Of a DNA stretch of 64,000 bases, positions 14,865 to 23,368 are shown piece by piece (position 1 is the first letter of the stretch; the number at the start of each line of letters is the position of its first letter). Source of the stretch: Thiorhodovibrio frisius. Lineage in GTDB: Bacteria > Pseudomonadota > Gammaproteobacteria > Chromatiales > Chromatiaceae. The position numbers were made by a program, and so were the translations under genes. The notes beneath the pieces were generated by a model that saw only the letters and a program-made list of their open reading frames with translations, searched no databases and was not told the DNA's origin. The stretch is from the NCBI RefSeq assembly GCF_033954835.1, contig NZ_CP121471.1:4830501-4894500 (forward strand), written 5' to 3'.

Positions 14865-15620
14865 ATGAGCACACCACTCGCCTTTGGACTGATTGTGATT
14901 GGCGATGAAGTGCTAAATGGCACCCGCACCGATGGCCATTTTCCGGCGCTGCGCGGGCGGCTGCTGGCGCGCGGGCATCAGCTGGCCTGGTACTGGATGT
15001 TGCCCGATGACCCGCCGACCATTGAGCGCCACTTGCGGCTGTCTTTTGCCGCTGGCGAGCCGGTTTTTTGCTGCGGCGGCATCGGCGCGACCCCGGATGA
15101 CCATACCCGCGCCTGCGCTGCCGCTGCGGCTGGCGTACCCCTGGTGCAGCATCCCGAGGCGCGCACCATTATTGAGGAACGCTTTGGCGACGAGGCCTAT
15201 CCGCACCGGATTCTGATGGCCGATCTGCCCGAGGGCAGCCGCCTGATCCCCAATCCGGTGACGCGGGTGCCGGGGTTTCAGATCAAGCGGCACTGTTTCC
15301 TCCCCGGCTTCCCCTCCATGGCCTGGCCAATGGCAGACTGGGTGCTCGACACTCAGTTCGGGAAACCCGGCGAGCAATCGGCACCGCTGGCAGAGCAGGC
15401 CGTCGAGGTGCTTGGGGTGCCAGAGAGTCACCTGATCCCCATGATGCAGGCTCTCGGCGCGGAATTCCCGGCGCTAAAGTTGTTTAGTCTGCCGCACATG
15501 GGCGAGGATGCGCATATTCGCTTCGGATTTCGCGGTCGCGGTGACCTAGAGAGTGCCATGTCTGCGCTCAAGACACGGCTCGCGGCGGCAAACATGAGCT
15601 ACCGCGACGCGCGAGCCTGA
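14865..15620 (+). CDS. CinA/MoaB-like molybdopterin-binding domain protein
   Basis: A 251-residue protein. ATG 14865 is preceded by GGAGA at 8 bases; the longer frame from 14724 begins inside the repeat and is rejected. The fold signature is IVIGDEVLNGTRTDGHF and CCGGIGATPDDHTR, the GG(I/T)GxT phosphate-binding loop of the MoaB/MogA/CinA N-terminal domain. It matches the stand-alone competence/damage-inducible CinA-N group. No nicotinamide amidase domain is attached. The activity in this subgroup (nucleotide or cofactor pyrophosphatase) is unproven, and no molybdenum-cofactor gene is adjacent. Confidence 0.8.
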   Translation: MSTPLAFGLIVIGDEVLNGTRTDGHFPALRGRLLARGHQLAWYWMLPDDPPTIERHLRLSFAAGEPVFCCGGIGATPDDHTRACAAAAAGVPLVQHPEARTIIEERFGDEAYPHRILMADLPEGSRLIPNPVTRVPGFQIKRHCFLPGFPSMAWPMADWVLDTQFGKPGEQSAPLAEQAVEVLGVPESHLIPMMQALGAEFPALKLFSLPHMGEDAHIRFGFRGRGDLESAMSALKTRLAAANMSYRDARA

Positions 15621-15669
15621 ATCCCGCTTGATGCGAGTCGAGGCCCGCCCTTTCCCCAAACCAGAAAAA

Positions 15670-16296
15670 CTAGCGCAGACCCGATACCTCGGCCACAAAG
15701 CGCGACACCGCGCGCGAGCTGGCGCGGTTGAATCCCGCCACAACAGTGTCGAGCGAGGCGCCAGTCGGCAGCGGCTCGCGCTCTTGGATCTCGCCCGTCT
15801 TCAAGAGCAGGCGGTCCCGTGGTGAGAGGAGCTGAAAGCTCAGCGACACGGCGGCATAGGGGGTTCCGCCGGTTTGCGGCTCGACCATCTCGAACTGATC
15901 GAGCGAGGCGCGCAGGCGTGGATGGGAGAGCGCCCCTTCGGAGCTGTCGCGCCTTGGTGCGGCGACATCCACACGCGGATTCAGCTCGGCGACCAGGGCG
16001 CGTTCAAGCACCGTCTCGGGCGATTCTTCCCAGCGACCGGCGCTGAATTCATCGACCCGCACCACCTCACCGACCTCGGCGACCATAATGCCCAGAGAGC
16101 CACCCTGGGGGCGATTGGAACGCAGTGGCATCAGCTCAAAACGGGACGCAACGGAACCCGGATCCATGCCAGCCTCTGGCGTAACCACCAGCCGATACAT
16201 GAATGCAGGCTCTGCCGCCTGAAAGGCGCAGCCGCTGATCAGGCTGACCACAATCAGCGCCAGCGCGACACGCCCGAGAAGTCGTACTTTCGTCAT
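15670..16296 (-). CDS. ABC-type transport auxiliary lipoprotein (PqiC-like)
   Basis: A 208-residue lipoprotein: signal sequence VALALIVVSLISGC with lipidated C23. The remaining sequence fits the PqiC/YmbA-type auxiliary component (PF03886), including FELMPLRSNR-type N-terminal strands and a C-terminal AGFNRASSRAVSRFVAEV helix. Such lipoproteins sit at the outer membrane and complete a periplasm-spanning MCE lipid channel. The start overlaps the stop of the MCE gene (ATGA at 16293-16296), so it is translated with it as the last gene of the operon. Confidence 0.85.
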   Translation of the reverse strand: MTKVRLLGRVALALIVVSLISGCAFQAAEPAFMYRLVVTPEAGMDPGSVASRFELMPLRSNRPQGGSLGIMVAEVGEVVRVDEFSAGRWEESPETVLERALVAELNPRVDVAAPRRDSSEGALSHPRLRASLDQFEMVEPQTGGTPYAAVSLSFQLLSPRDRLLLKTGEIQEREPLPTGASLDTVVAGFNRASSRAVSRFVAEVSGLR

Positions 16297-17276
16297 CTTG
16301 TTCCTCCGCCCGAGCCGCGCAGGAAGCCAACGGGATCCCGCTCCAGTTCCCAGGTAATACGATTGAGGCCGCGAGTGATAGCAGCGAGATTTTCCAGTGT
16401 CTCCTGGCTGCCTCGCCCGGTAGTGGCGATCAATTCCTCGAGCTGCGCGATTGAGCGCGCAAGAGAAGCAATGGTCTCTGGCGTGATCATGCGGTCCACC
16501 CGCTCAACCATATCGCCGCGCAATTGTTCGGTCACATCGGCCATGCGGGTGGCGGAATCCTCAAGCGCCGCAGGCAAGCGGTACAGACTCCCCGGCTGGT
16601 CGCTCAACATCACGGCCAGACGCTCGTTGTTGCCCCGAACCTCCTTGGCCAAAATCGCGAATTCCGCGATGGTCGTATCCAGCGTGCCCAGCGTCTTTGT
16701 GGCGGTGGTCAGGGCGTCGGTACCGGCGTCAATGAGACCGCTAAGACCTGGGCGCATGTCCTCTTCGATGGCCAGCGTGGGGATACAGCCCCCAGAGGCA
16801 ATCAACTCACCGACGGGCGGTTGCGGGGCGGGACAAGGGTAGATGACCCTGGTCGAGTCCAGGCCATCGGGAGCCTCTGCCGTGTCGCCCGCCGCTGTGC
16901 CCGGAAGCTGTTTGATCACCAGTCGTGCCGGCGCAACCGGATTGACCTCCTCGACGTTGAGAAAGGTCTCTCTCGCCGGGAACACCACTGGCGCGACGAT
17001 TTGAAAGTCGACTCGGAACAACAACTCAGCCGCAGTCTGGACTTGACCGTCGCCAGACTCGAGCGACACCGATGTGACCTGACCAATCTCGAAGCCATTC
17101 AGGGTGGCAATGCTGCCAACCTGCACGCCCATCACGTCCGTAGTCAGGGTAAAGTAAGACGCACCGCCCTGGCGCTCGCGCAGGTAACCGACCAGTGACA
17201 CGACCGCCCAGATTACGAGCAGCAACACGACTGTCCCCACCACGCGATTTTGCAAAGTCAGCGTATTGTGCCGCAA
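16293..17276 (-). CDS. MCE/MlaD-family lipid-transport protein
   Basis: A 327-residue protein with one N-terminal membrane helix (VVGTVVLLLVIWAVVSLVGYL). An MCE domain at about residues 38-130 has the typical GVQVGSIATLNGFEIGQVTSV turn (VGSxVxxxGxxVGxV). A long helical C-terminal region follows. MCE proteins form hexameric rings that carry lipids between membranes. The gene lies between the PqiC-like lipoprotein gene (overlapping) and, upstream, repeat copy 3, which separates it from the ATPase and permease genes. A possible AGGAGG is visible just before the start. Confidence 0.88.
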   Translation of the reverse strand: MRHNTLTLQNRVVGTVVLLLVIWAVVSLVGYLRERQGGASYFTLTTDVMGVQVGSIATLNGFEIGQVTSVSLESGDGQVQTAAELLFRVDFQIVAPVVFPARETFLNVEEVNPVAPARLVIKQLPGTAAGDTAEAPDGLDSTRVIYPCPAPQPPVGELIASGGCIPTLAIEEDMRPGLSGLIDAGTDALTTATKTLGTLDTTIAEFAILAKEVRGNNERLAVMLSDQPGSLYRLPAALEDSATRMADVTEQLRGDMVERVDRMITPETIASLARSIAQLEELIATTGRGSQETLENLAAITRGLNRITWELERDPVGFLRGSGGGTR

Positions 17277-17324
17277 TCGATGCCTCCTCTAAGGCGCCCC
17301 GCTGTTGGTTCCGGGCTGATCATA

Positions 17325-17499
17325 TAACAATCGCAAATTAATGGTTTTCGGTTTTGGGTCGGGTGACGGCCACGGGGGTCTCGGCGGCCCTTGATCGGAT
17401 CAGGGACGCCGCCGGGAAGCCTACAGGGAGGTATTCACGGCGTCCCCCGTGGCCGTCACCCGGCCCATAACAAGCCGAAATCTCAAAGGGTATCGGTAT
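17325..17499 (-). repeat. Interspersed nested-palindrome element, copy 3 (inside the MCE operon)
   Basis: About 175 bp in the opposite orientation to copies 1, 2 and 5. The outer arms are GGGTCGGGTGACGGCCACGG and its partner ending GTCACCCGGCCC. The inner stem is CCCTTGATC / GATCAGGGA. It lies between the ATPase and MCE genes of one operon, and its GGTATCGGTAT end supplies the last few codons and stop of the ATPase frame. The hairpin is strong enough to affect read-through or mRNA stability. Confidence 0.9.
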
Positions 17500-18184
17500 A
17501 CCGAATTGCTGTGCCCTCTGGCAGCAACAACATCCCCCCGGCGTCCTGAGAAAAATCTTCCGGTCGGCTAGTGGTAGCGATAATGGTTGCCACCCGCCCG
17601 CTTGGCGGCGACAAAATGCGCACAATCAGCGCCCGACCGGCGGCATCCAGCCCGGCCAGAATATCGTCGAGCAACAGCAGTTCAGGCTGCACCGCCATGA
17701 CCCGCGCGAGCAGCGCGCGCCGGCGCAGTGCATCGGACAAACGCCCCGGTCTAGCATGCATGATGTCTACCAGGCCAAACTGCGCCAGCAACACCTGGGC
17801 GCGAATCATGGCCACACGCCGCGGCAACCGCCGCCCAACCATCAGCGGCAGCAGTAGATTCTCAAGCACCGTGAGTTCGGGCAGCAGCGAATCGCGCTGA
17901 AAGACCGCGCCAACCTGCCCCGCCGCCAGCGCCTCGGCAGCGGGTCGCCCGCCAACTTGAATCTCGCCGGCATCGACACTCAGCACCCCGGCCAGGGTTT
18001 GCAGCAGGGTGCTCTTACCGCAACCTGCGGGCCCAGTAATCACCAGCAGATCGCCTGCGGCGAGTTGAAAAGACAGATTATCCAGCACCCGGCGCGCTCC
18101 ACGGCGCACCACCAGCCCGCTGACATCCACGCGCAAACCAATGGCTGCGGCATCCGGCGCGGCTGATTCTGACGCCTTGCTCAT
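17483..18184 (-). CDS. MlaF-like ABC ATPase with degenerate catalytic motifs
   Basis: A 233-residue ABC ATPase. Walker A GPAGCGKST is at residues 51-59 and the Q-loop (VFQRDS) at Q96; both are intact. The signature is LSDALRRR (149-156) instead of LSGG-type. Walker B reads LLLLDD, with Asp174 where the catalytic Glu is expected. The H-loop position reads ATTSRPED with no His. Such a protein may bind ATP but hydrolyse it poorly. ATG 18184 overlaps the permease stop (ATGA). The C-terminal residues come from repeat copy 3. MlaF-type subunits power MlaE permeases. Confidence 0.85.
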   Translation of the reverse strand: MSKASESAAPDAAAIGLRVDVSGLVVRRGARRVLDNLSFQLAAGDLLVITGPAGCGKSTLLQTLAGVLSVDAGEIQVGGRPAAEALAAGQVGAVFQRDSLLPELTVLENLLLPLMVGRRLPRRVAMIRAQVLLAQFGLVDIMHARPGRLSDALRRRALLARVMAVQPELLLLDDILAGLDAAGRALIVRILSPPSGRVATIIATTSRPEDFSQDAGGMLLLPEGTAIRYTDTL

Positions 18185-19071
18185 CGCCACACCAGCACCG
18201 GCAGTTCGGGCAAACGCGAGAGGGCGAAGGACGTATTAACCACCAGCACTACAGTGGCCGCCTTGAGAATGCAGACCATGCTGACCTGGGCCAGGTCGAC
18301 ACGTTCGTCGCCACTGTCCTGAATGCCCTGCACCACGGCCACCGCCACCACCAGCACCGAGGCGGTAAGCAGTTGCAGCCCGATCAGCCCGACTTTCCAG
18401 AACACCGGCAGCAGCCTGAGCGCGCCAAAAAAGGTCTCGGTCGGCACGATGCCAATCCATGACAGCGTCAGCCCCGTCGTCAGACCAAAGACAACCATGG
18501 CCAGCAGGGCATGCACCATCGAGGCCAGAATGACAGCCAGACAGCGCGGCACCGCATGGAGCATGACCAGATCGACGCCCATGATGGCCATGGAGTCGAT
18601 CTGGCCGCGATCAACCATTTCCGCCAGGCGAATCGACAAAGGCAGCGCTCCACGCGCAGCCAGCACGCCACTTGCAACGAAGGGAGGAATCTGTTGCACC
18701 GTGGCGACAATGACCAGATTGGCCGTGCCCGTCTGCGACAGCAGACCGGAGGCAAAATTCTCAAGTACCAGGGATACGGTCACGCCCAGCACAATGGAGA
18801 GCGCCACCACCCGCAGGGCAGGACCAACAAGCAAATCGGCAAGATCGCGGCCCAGCATTAGCCAATGAAAAGCGAAACGATGACGCGCGAAAGACGCTAG
18901 GGCGATGAACTCGGCCATGCGCGCGAGCAGCATCACCGCCATGCCGATGATCTCGACCGGGGAGAGTGCTACAACACCGAGCCCGTCGATCAGCCCGAAC
19001 AGGCGCTCGCGCAAGCCGGGTGACTGGCGGCGCCCCAAAGCTCTGACAGCCAGGCCGGAGCGCACGATCAT
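18181..19071 (-). CDS. MlaE-family ABC permease
   Basis: A 296-residue permease with five or six hydrophobic segments and the MlaE core layout: ALSIVLGVTVSLVLENFAS, LAEMVDRGQIDSMAIMGVD (the EMxxxxQIDAxxxMG motif), then LLAMVVFGLTTG. It is somewhat longer than the 260-residue E. coli protein. MlaE dimers sit in the inner membrane and pass phospholipid or another hydrophobic substrate to the MCE ring. It is coupled by 4-base overlaps to the RyR-domain gene upstream and to the ATPase gene downstream. Confidence 0.87.
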   Translation of the reverse strand: MIVRSGLAVRALGRRQSPGLRERLFGLIDGLGVVALSPVEIIGMAVMLLARMAEFIALASFARHRFAFHWLMLGRDLADLLVGPALRVVALSIVLGVTVSLVLENFASGLLSQTGTANLVIVATVQQIPPFVASGVLAARGALPLSIRLAEMVDRGQIDSMAIMGVDLVMLHAVPRCLAVILASMVHALLAMVVFGLTTGLTLSWIGIVPTETFFGALRLLPVFWKVGLIGLQLLTASVLVVAVAVVQGIQDSGDERVDLAQVSMVCILKAATVVLVVNTSFALSRLPELPVLVWR

Positions 19072-20486
19072 GAGTGGCCCGCCAAGTGGCGTTCGATCCG
19101 CAGACCGCCGCGCTCGGCCACCATGGCTTCGAGCGCCGAGGGCGCTGTGGGCGCGAGCGGGACGTCCTCATCCCAGGTCACTTGACGGCACAGCGCCAGA
19201 CATTGCAAGAGTGCGGCGCGTCGCTCAGCATCTGCGGCCAGAGACGCAACATCTTGCTGCTCAGACAACCACAAAGACACCGGAAAGCCGAATTGGGCCA
19301 GCATGATGCCGACATGGCATTGGCGAGGCTCAGCCGGATCGAGCAGAAACTCCAGCACCGCCGGTGAGCGTTCCTCGGCTGCTCGCGCCAGATCGCGCCG
19401 CCAACGCCGCTTCAGCCCGGCATGGCCACCAAGCTCAGGCCAGGCTCCCACCAGCCGCACCTGGGCGAGCGGGCGCCAGCCGATGCCGCCCAGTTGCAGA
19501 ATAAAGGGGATGGTGGCCACAGCCACCCGGTCTTTCTCGCGCAGGTCTTCAGACAAGTCGTCGTAGGGAATCAGGTCCGGATGCAGCCGGGCGGCATTGT
19601 CGCGCGTTGGACCATAAACCCAACCATCGAGCAGCCGATCACTGGCCCAGCGGTCATGTTCCATGCGCGACAAGGGTTCGAGGAAGTCCGGTCGCGACCA
19701 CAGCGGCGCCTGACTGCCATCGGCCATGAGTGGCTCGGAGGTGGCGATCAGCCCGCCGCAGGCGAGTTTGGCCGCGATGTGCTCGGCCTGGGATCGGTTG
19801 GCGATACGATAGGTCTCATCCAGCCGCCGCCAAGGATGCAAGGCCGGGGTCGCGCCGCGCCGCTCGCCGCGTGTCCAGGCATTCTCAAGGAACATTTCAT
19901 GGATGATGCGCCCGAGACGCTCGCTGTCGAGCTGCGCGGTGGCCGCCGCCTGCTCAGCTGCTCGGCCCGCTCGGCCCATGGGCCGCCCCGAGACCTTGCC
20001 AGGCACCGCCACAAACAGCGGCAGCCAGCCAAGCGCCAGCATTCGCCCGGCGATCTGCTCTTGCTGCTCGGATGTTGCAGGCGCAGGTAACAGGGCCAAC
20101 CCAGAGGCGCCCGTAAATCCGGCTAACAGCGGCTCGATACGCCCTGCGCTCAGTTCCTCGTGGGGCAACGCCAGAAACAACAGCGTGCGCCGCTCAGGCT
20201 GAAGGCCATCGCGCTCGGCGAACAGCGACCCGAATACCTCAAGGCTGGCATCGCGCTCGGCCGCCGGAGGTGAATCCAACACCGACAGCACCAATGGCAA
20301 GGGTGCATCGAAGGGACGCCCGACCATTCGCCCGATACGATGCAGCAGCGCGACGCAGGCATCGAGTGCCCCAACAACTGCCAGATCCAGTTGCCCCTCG
20401 CGCACCTCAATCAGGTTGGGAATCACCCGATTCACCGCCGCCCCAGCCCACAAGTGCGCGTCCAGTCGCGCAGTGACGCCTGGCAT
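19068..20486 (-). CDS. RyR-domain protein heading the MCE operon
   Basis: About 472 residues from ATG 20486; the frame is open to 20726, but the extra N-terminus is basic and looks non-coding, so the start is uncertain. A RyR domain is visible near residues 255-330: NRSQAEHIAAKL, MEHDRWASDRLLDGW (M275), then YGPTRDNAARLHPDLIPYDDL. RyR modules were named from ryanodine receptors and occur in bacteria in poorly understood signalling proteins. The N-terminal 240 residues contain alternating strands and helices and may be a nucleotide-binding fold. The stop overlaps the MlaE start, implying a joint function with the lipid transporter, which is an inference. Confidence 0.72.
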   Translation of the reverse strand: MPGVTARLDAHLWAGAAVNRVIPNLIEVREGQLDLAVVGALDACVALLHRIGRMVGRPFDAPLPLVLSVLDSPPAAERDASLEVFGSLFAERDGLQPERRTLLFLALPHEELSAGRIEPLLAGFTGASGLALLPAPATSEQQEQIAGRMLALGWLPLFVAVPGKVSGRPMGRAGRAAEQAAATAQLDSERLGRIIHEMFLENAWTRGERRGATPALHPWRRLDETYRIANRSQAEHIAAKLACGGLIATSEPLMADGSQAPLWSRPDFLEPLSRMEHDRWASDRLLDGWVYGPTRDNAARLHPDLIPYDDLSEDLREKDRVAVATIPFILQLGGIGWRPLAQVRLVGAWPELGGHAGLKRRWRRDLARAAEERSPAVLEFLLDPAEPRQCHVGIMLAQFGFPVSLWLSEQQDVASLAADAERRAALLQCLALCRQVTWDEDVPLAPTAPSALEAMVAERGGLRIERHLAGHS

Positions 20487-20939
20487 GGGGTCTTGGTTGG
20501 ATTGATGATCGGAAGTCTTCGCGCGGGCACGAATGAGCGTAGGGGATTCCCGTCCGCGCCGTCCAAGCCGCCATCGGTTGCCAGTCCAGGCTGCCAGCAT
20601 GATCGTCTTTACCCAGGCATATTGGGACAGAGGGCCCAAGCCTCGCCCTCGCAACGGCCTTTTGGCGTTAAGTCTAGCATGCCCGCCCCTCGCCTTCCTC
20701 AGTGGACAACTGAAAACCGATACCAACTATCATTTTACGACACAATGCGCAGATACTTCTTGAATAAAACACACCAAGCGAGCTAAGCTCCTAGAATGCA
20801 CAACAATCCGCACCATGTTCGGGACAATGCACGCGCAAGTTCCTAACCATCGCACGCGCAACCGGCATTGGCGCCTCAGATGACGACTTGCCGCCGCCCC
20901 GACCCTTTCGCCAGGCTCTTTCCTCCCAAGGTAGAGCAA
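20487..20939. other. Divergent promoter interval
   Basis: About 450 bases between the RyR gene and the unknown gene at 20940. The part next to 20486 is GC-rich and open in the RyR frame. The part from 20700 to 20870 is notably A/T-richer and probably holds the divergent promoters. No repeat element copy and no RNA gene was seen. Confidence 0.4.
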
Positions 20940-22244
20940 ATGCCTACCGCCTGGCATCATCTGCGTGTGCCTAGCGCACCAGCAGCCTTCCAACTGCGCG
21001 CCGATGAAACTCAGGGCCCACCCAAGCAGCGCTTTCTCCGACGCACCATTCTTGCCTGGGACTGCCCGACCCCATCACCCGGAGCGCAGAACCAGGATCA
21101 GCTGGCGCTGATCGACAAGGCACTGCCCCACGCCCACCTCGACCTGATGCTGAGCGAAGCCTCGGCAACCCCCAAACCCACTGCGGCGGCGGTGCTCCCC
21201 GTCACCGGGCGCTTGCTGTGGCGCAGCGCGCTTGAGTTTGTGCGCTTTGTCTCGCAGCCCGGCCCGCGACAGGCGTTCCAGCTAGACGGCGGGCGCCTGA
21301 TGCTGGCCTTAAACTGCGACCCCTACACAACGGATCGTGAAAGCGTGCAGGCGGCCAAGCAATTCCATCTGCACCTGCTCTACTGGAGCGCCCGCGAGCT
21401 TGAAGCCATCGCCGCGCCGCTGCCGCTCAGCGCCACCACTGATCCGCGTAAGCGACGCCAACTGGTCGATCCACTGAGCTTTCTCGCTGGGCCACTAATC
21501 GCCTCCGCACTCGAGGATATAGATTTTGCCGCAATTGGCGGGCGCCTACTCAGGATGGACGATCAAGCCGTCGTGCGCGGCGAACGCCCGCCAGGTTGCC
21601 TGATTGAACTACCCGACTGGAAGGTGCTGGGCGAGCCGACCTTCGAGCCCCTGATGCGGAGCATTCATCAGCGCCTCGCGCGGCTCTCCGCAGGAATTTG
21701 CCAAGCGGTTGTCGGCCAAGACGAGCCGCCGGCTCCCTGGCACCGCCATCGGCTGCGCCCGGCACACCAGCGCCATACCGCGTTGCAAGCACTGGGGCTA
21801 CCGGAGCCAGTGGCGGCATCGCTCGACACCCTGACCAGCAACCTGCGCAACCTGTCGCCTGCCACAGCAGCAAGGCTTCAACGTGCCAGCCCGGCAACAC
21901 GCAAGCATTGCATGAGCTTGAATCAGCCCTGTTATGGCATCAACCTCTACGCGCCCCAAGCCAATACGGCAGAAACTCCTGTGATGGCCGGCAGCCCGGT
22001 GTATCTGCTGCTGTCGGCAAAACTCTTCTCCGGTATTGGCTGTGCCGGCCTCTTACCCATTGGCCAGGTGCCAAGCGTGCGTGTGATTCGCGGCGCGGGA
22101 ACGTTCAGCGCAGAGGATTGGCAGGCGCGCGCCGCCTGGCAACACGCCTTTGCCGAGCATTTACGCCAGTCACTTGCAGATCAACCGGGCCTGCACATCG
22201 ACCCGCCCAAGCGACTGCGCAACCTCACATCTGGATGGTGCTAG
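20940..22244 (+). CDS. Protein of unknown function (about 435 residues)
   Basis: I do not recognise the family. ATG 20940 has AAGG 8 bases upstream; an ATG at 20880 and a TTG at 20868 are alternatives. Visible features: no signal peptide or membrane helix, a Pro/Ala-rich composition, a KQFHLHLLYW motif near residue 145, and a C-terminal stretch VYLLLSAKLFSGIGCAG. Several His and Cys residues are spread through the second half (HRHRLRPAHQRH). The stop is 9 bases from the EamA gene, so the two are likely one operon. Confidence 0.6.
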   Translation: MPTAWHHLRVPSAPAAFQLRADETQGPPKQRFLRRTILAWDCPTPSPGAQNQDQLALIDKALPHAHLDLMLSEASATPKPTAAAVLPVTGRLLWRSALEFVRFVSQPGPRQAFQLDGGRLMLALNCDPYTTDRESVQAAKQFHLHLLYWSARELEAIAAPLPLSATTDPRKRRQLVDPLSFLAGPLIASALEDIDFAAIGGRLLRMDDQAVVRGERPPGCLIELPDWKVLGEPTFEPLMRSIHQRLARLSAGICQAVVGQDEPPAPWHRHRLRPAHQRHTALQALGLPEPVAASLDTLTSNLRNLSPATAARLQRASPATRKHCMSLNQPCYGINLYAPQANTAETPVMAGSPVYLLLSAKLFSGIGCAGLLPIGQVPSVRVIRGAGTFSAEDWQARAAWQHAFAEHLRQSLADQPGLHIDPPKRLRNLTSGWC

Positions 22245-22253
22245 GGTCCTACC

Positions 22254-23156
22254 GTGGAACTTGCCGGCTACGCACATTTCTGGATTCTGTTTTCGCTGCT
22301 GTCGGCGTTTTTTCACGCATCCCGACTCGCGGTCACCAAGCATTTAAGCTTCAGCTTCTCGGCGCAGGCACTCACGCTCTACGTCAATCTGACCAGCCTG
22401 GTCGTGACTGTGCCGCTCATTGTCTGGTATCACGACTTTCCGCTTGAGCAACCAGCCTATGTTGGCGCCGTGCTTTTTGGCGGCCTGCTATCGGGCTTTG
22501 GCGGCTGGGCGCTAAATGTCGCCATTCAGCGCGGCGAGATTTCGCTGGTTGGCCCGATACTGACCCTGACCCCGGGCTTTGTGGTCTTGATCGAGTGGCT
22601 GATCACTGGCCAGTTGCCGAGCCTGCCCGGTGCCTTAGGACTCGCGCTTTTGATGTTTGGCAGCTATGTGATCAGCTTGGAACCCGGCGTCAAAAGCTGG
22701 TCGGCACCATTGGTGACGCTGGTGACCAACCCCGGCAGCTTGTTCACCCTGGCGGCGGCGCTGTGCTTCGCGGCGGCCTCGACCTTTGGGCGCGTGGCCA
22801 TTCAGTTATCTGATCCGCTCTCCTTCGCAGTCATGGTGGCGCTGATTAATCCGTTGATTCTGTTTGCCATCTTCAGCCTACAGAAGCGCGACTTTTACAA
22901 CGAAGTGCTCTCGCCTGAGGTGCTGCGTCACGCCCGCCCGCTCTTGGGGCTTGGCCTGCTGTTCGCCCTGATGCGGGTCGCGGACCAGATTGCGCTCAGC
23001 CTGACGCTCGCCTCCTACGCCATGGCCGTGAAACGCTCAGCGGGGCTGTTCGCCGTGGTTCTCGGGCGCTGGCTTTATCGCGAAGAGCGTCTGCTGGCGA
23101 AAATCACCGGCACCCTGATCATGTTGGTCGGGCTGCTCTTGCTCACCTTTTTGTGA
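22254..23156 (+). CDS. EamA/DMT-superfamily transporter
   Basis: A 300-residue membrane protein with about ten hydrophobic helices in two EamA halves (first half ending ALLMFGSYVISLEPG; second ending GTLIMLVGLLLLTFL). It starts with GTG at 22254, 9 bases after the preceding stop. DMT proteins export or import small metabolites; the substrate is not predictable. The 3' end is followed 11 bases later by repeat copy 4, whose hairpin may end transcription. Confidence 0.85.
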   Translation: MELAGYAHFWILFSLLSAFFHASRLAVTKHLSFSFSAQALTLYVNLTSLVVTVPLIVWYHDFPLEQPAYVGAVLFGGLLSGFGGWALNVAIQRGEISLVGPILTLTPGFVVLIEWLITGQLPSLPGALGLALLMFGSYVISLEPGVKSWSAPLVTLVTNPGSLFTLAAALCFAAASTFGRVAIQLSDPLSFAVMVALINPLILFAIFSLQKRDFYNEVLSPEVLRHARPLLGLGLLFALMRVADQIALSLTLASYAMAVKRSAGLFAVVLGRWLYREERLLAKITGTLIMLVGLLLLTFL

Positions 23157-23166
23157 TTGGCTGAGG

Positions 23167-23339
23167 ATACCAATCGCAAACTGATTTTTGGTTTTGGGCC
23201 GGGTGACGGTCGCGGGGGTCTCGGCGGCCCTTGATCCGATCAGGGACGCCGCCGGGAAGCCTACAGGAAGGTATTCACGGCATCCCCCGTGGCCGTCACC
23301 CGGCCCAGAACGAGCCGAAATGCCAAAGGGTTTCGGTAT
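23167..23339 (-). repeat. Interspersed nested-palindrome element, copy 4 (3' flank of the STAND gene)
   Basis: 173 bp, inverted relative to copy 5. It begins ATACCAATCGCAAA and ends AGGGTTTCGGTAT. The outer arms are GGGCCGGGTGACGG and CCGTCACCCGGCCC; the inner stem is CCCTTGATC / GATCAGGG. It lies between two convergent genes, 10 bases after the EamA stop and 29 bases before the STAND stop. No flanking target duplication is obvious. Confidence 0.9.
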
Positions 23340-23368
23340 CGCACCGCCCCAACCAGCGCTGAATCATC

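Noticed and set aside
14602-17499. Composite transposon between copies 2 and 3
   Set aside because: The copies are inverted, but the enclosed genes are a split, unrelated set (one whole gene plus part of an operon), and there is no transposase or target duplication.
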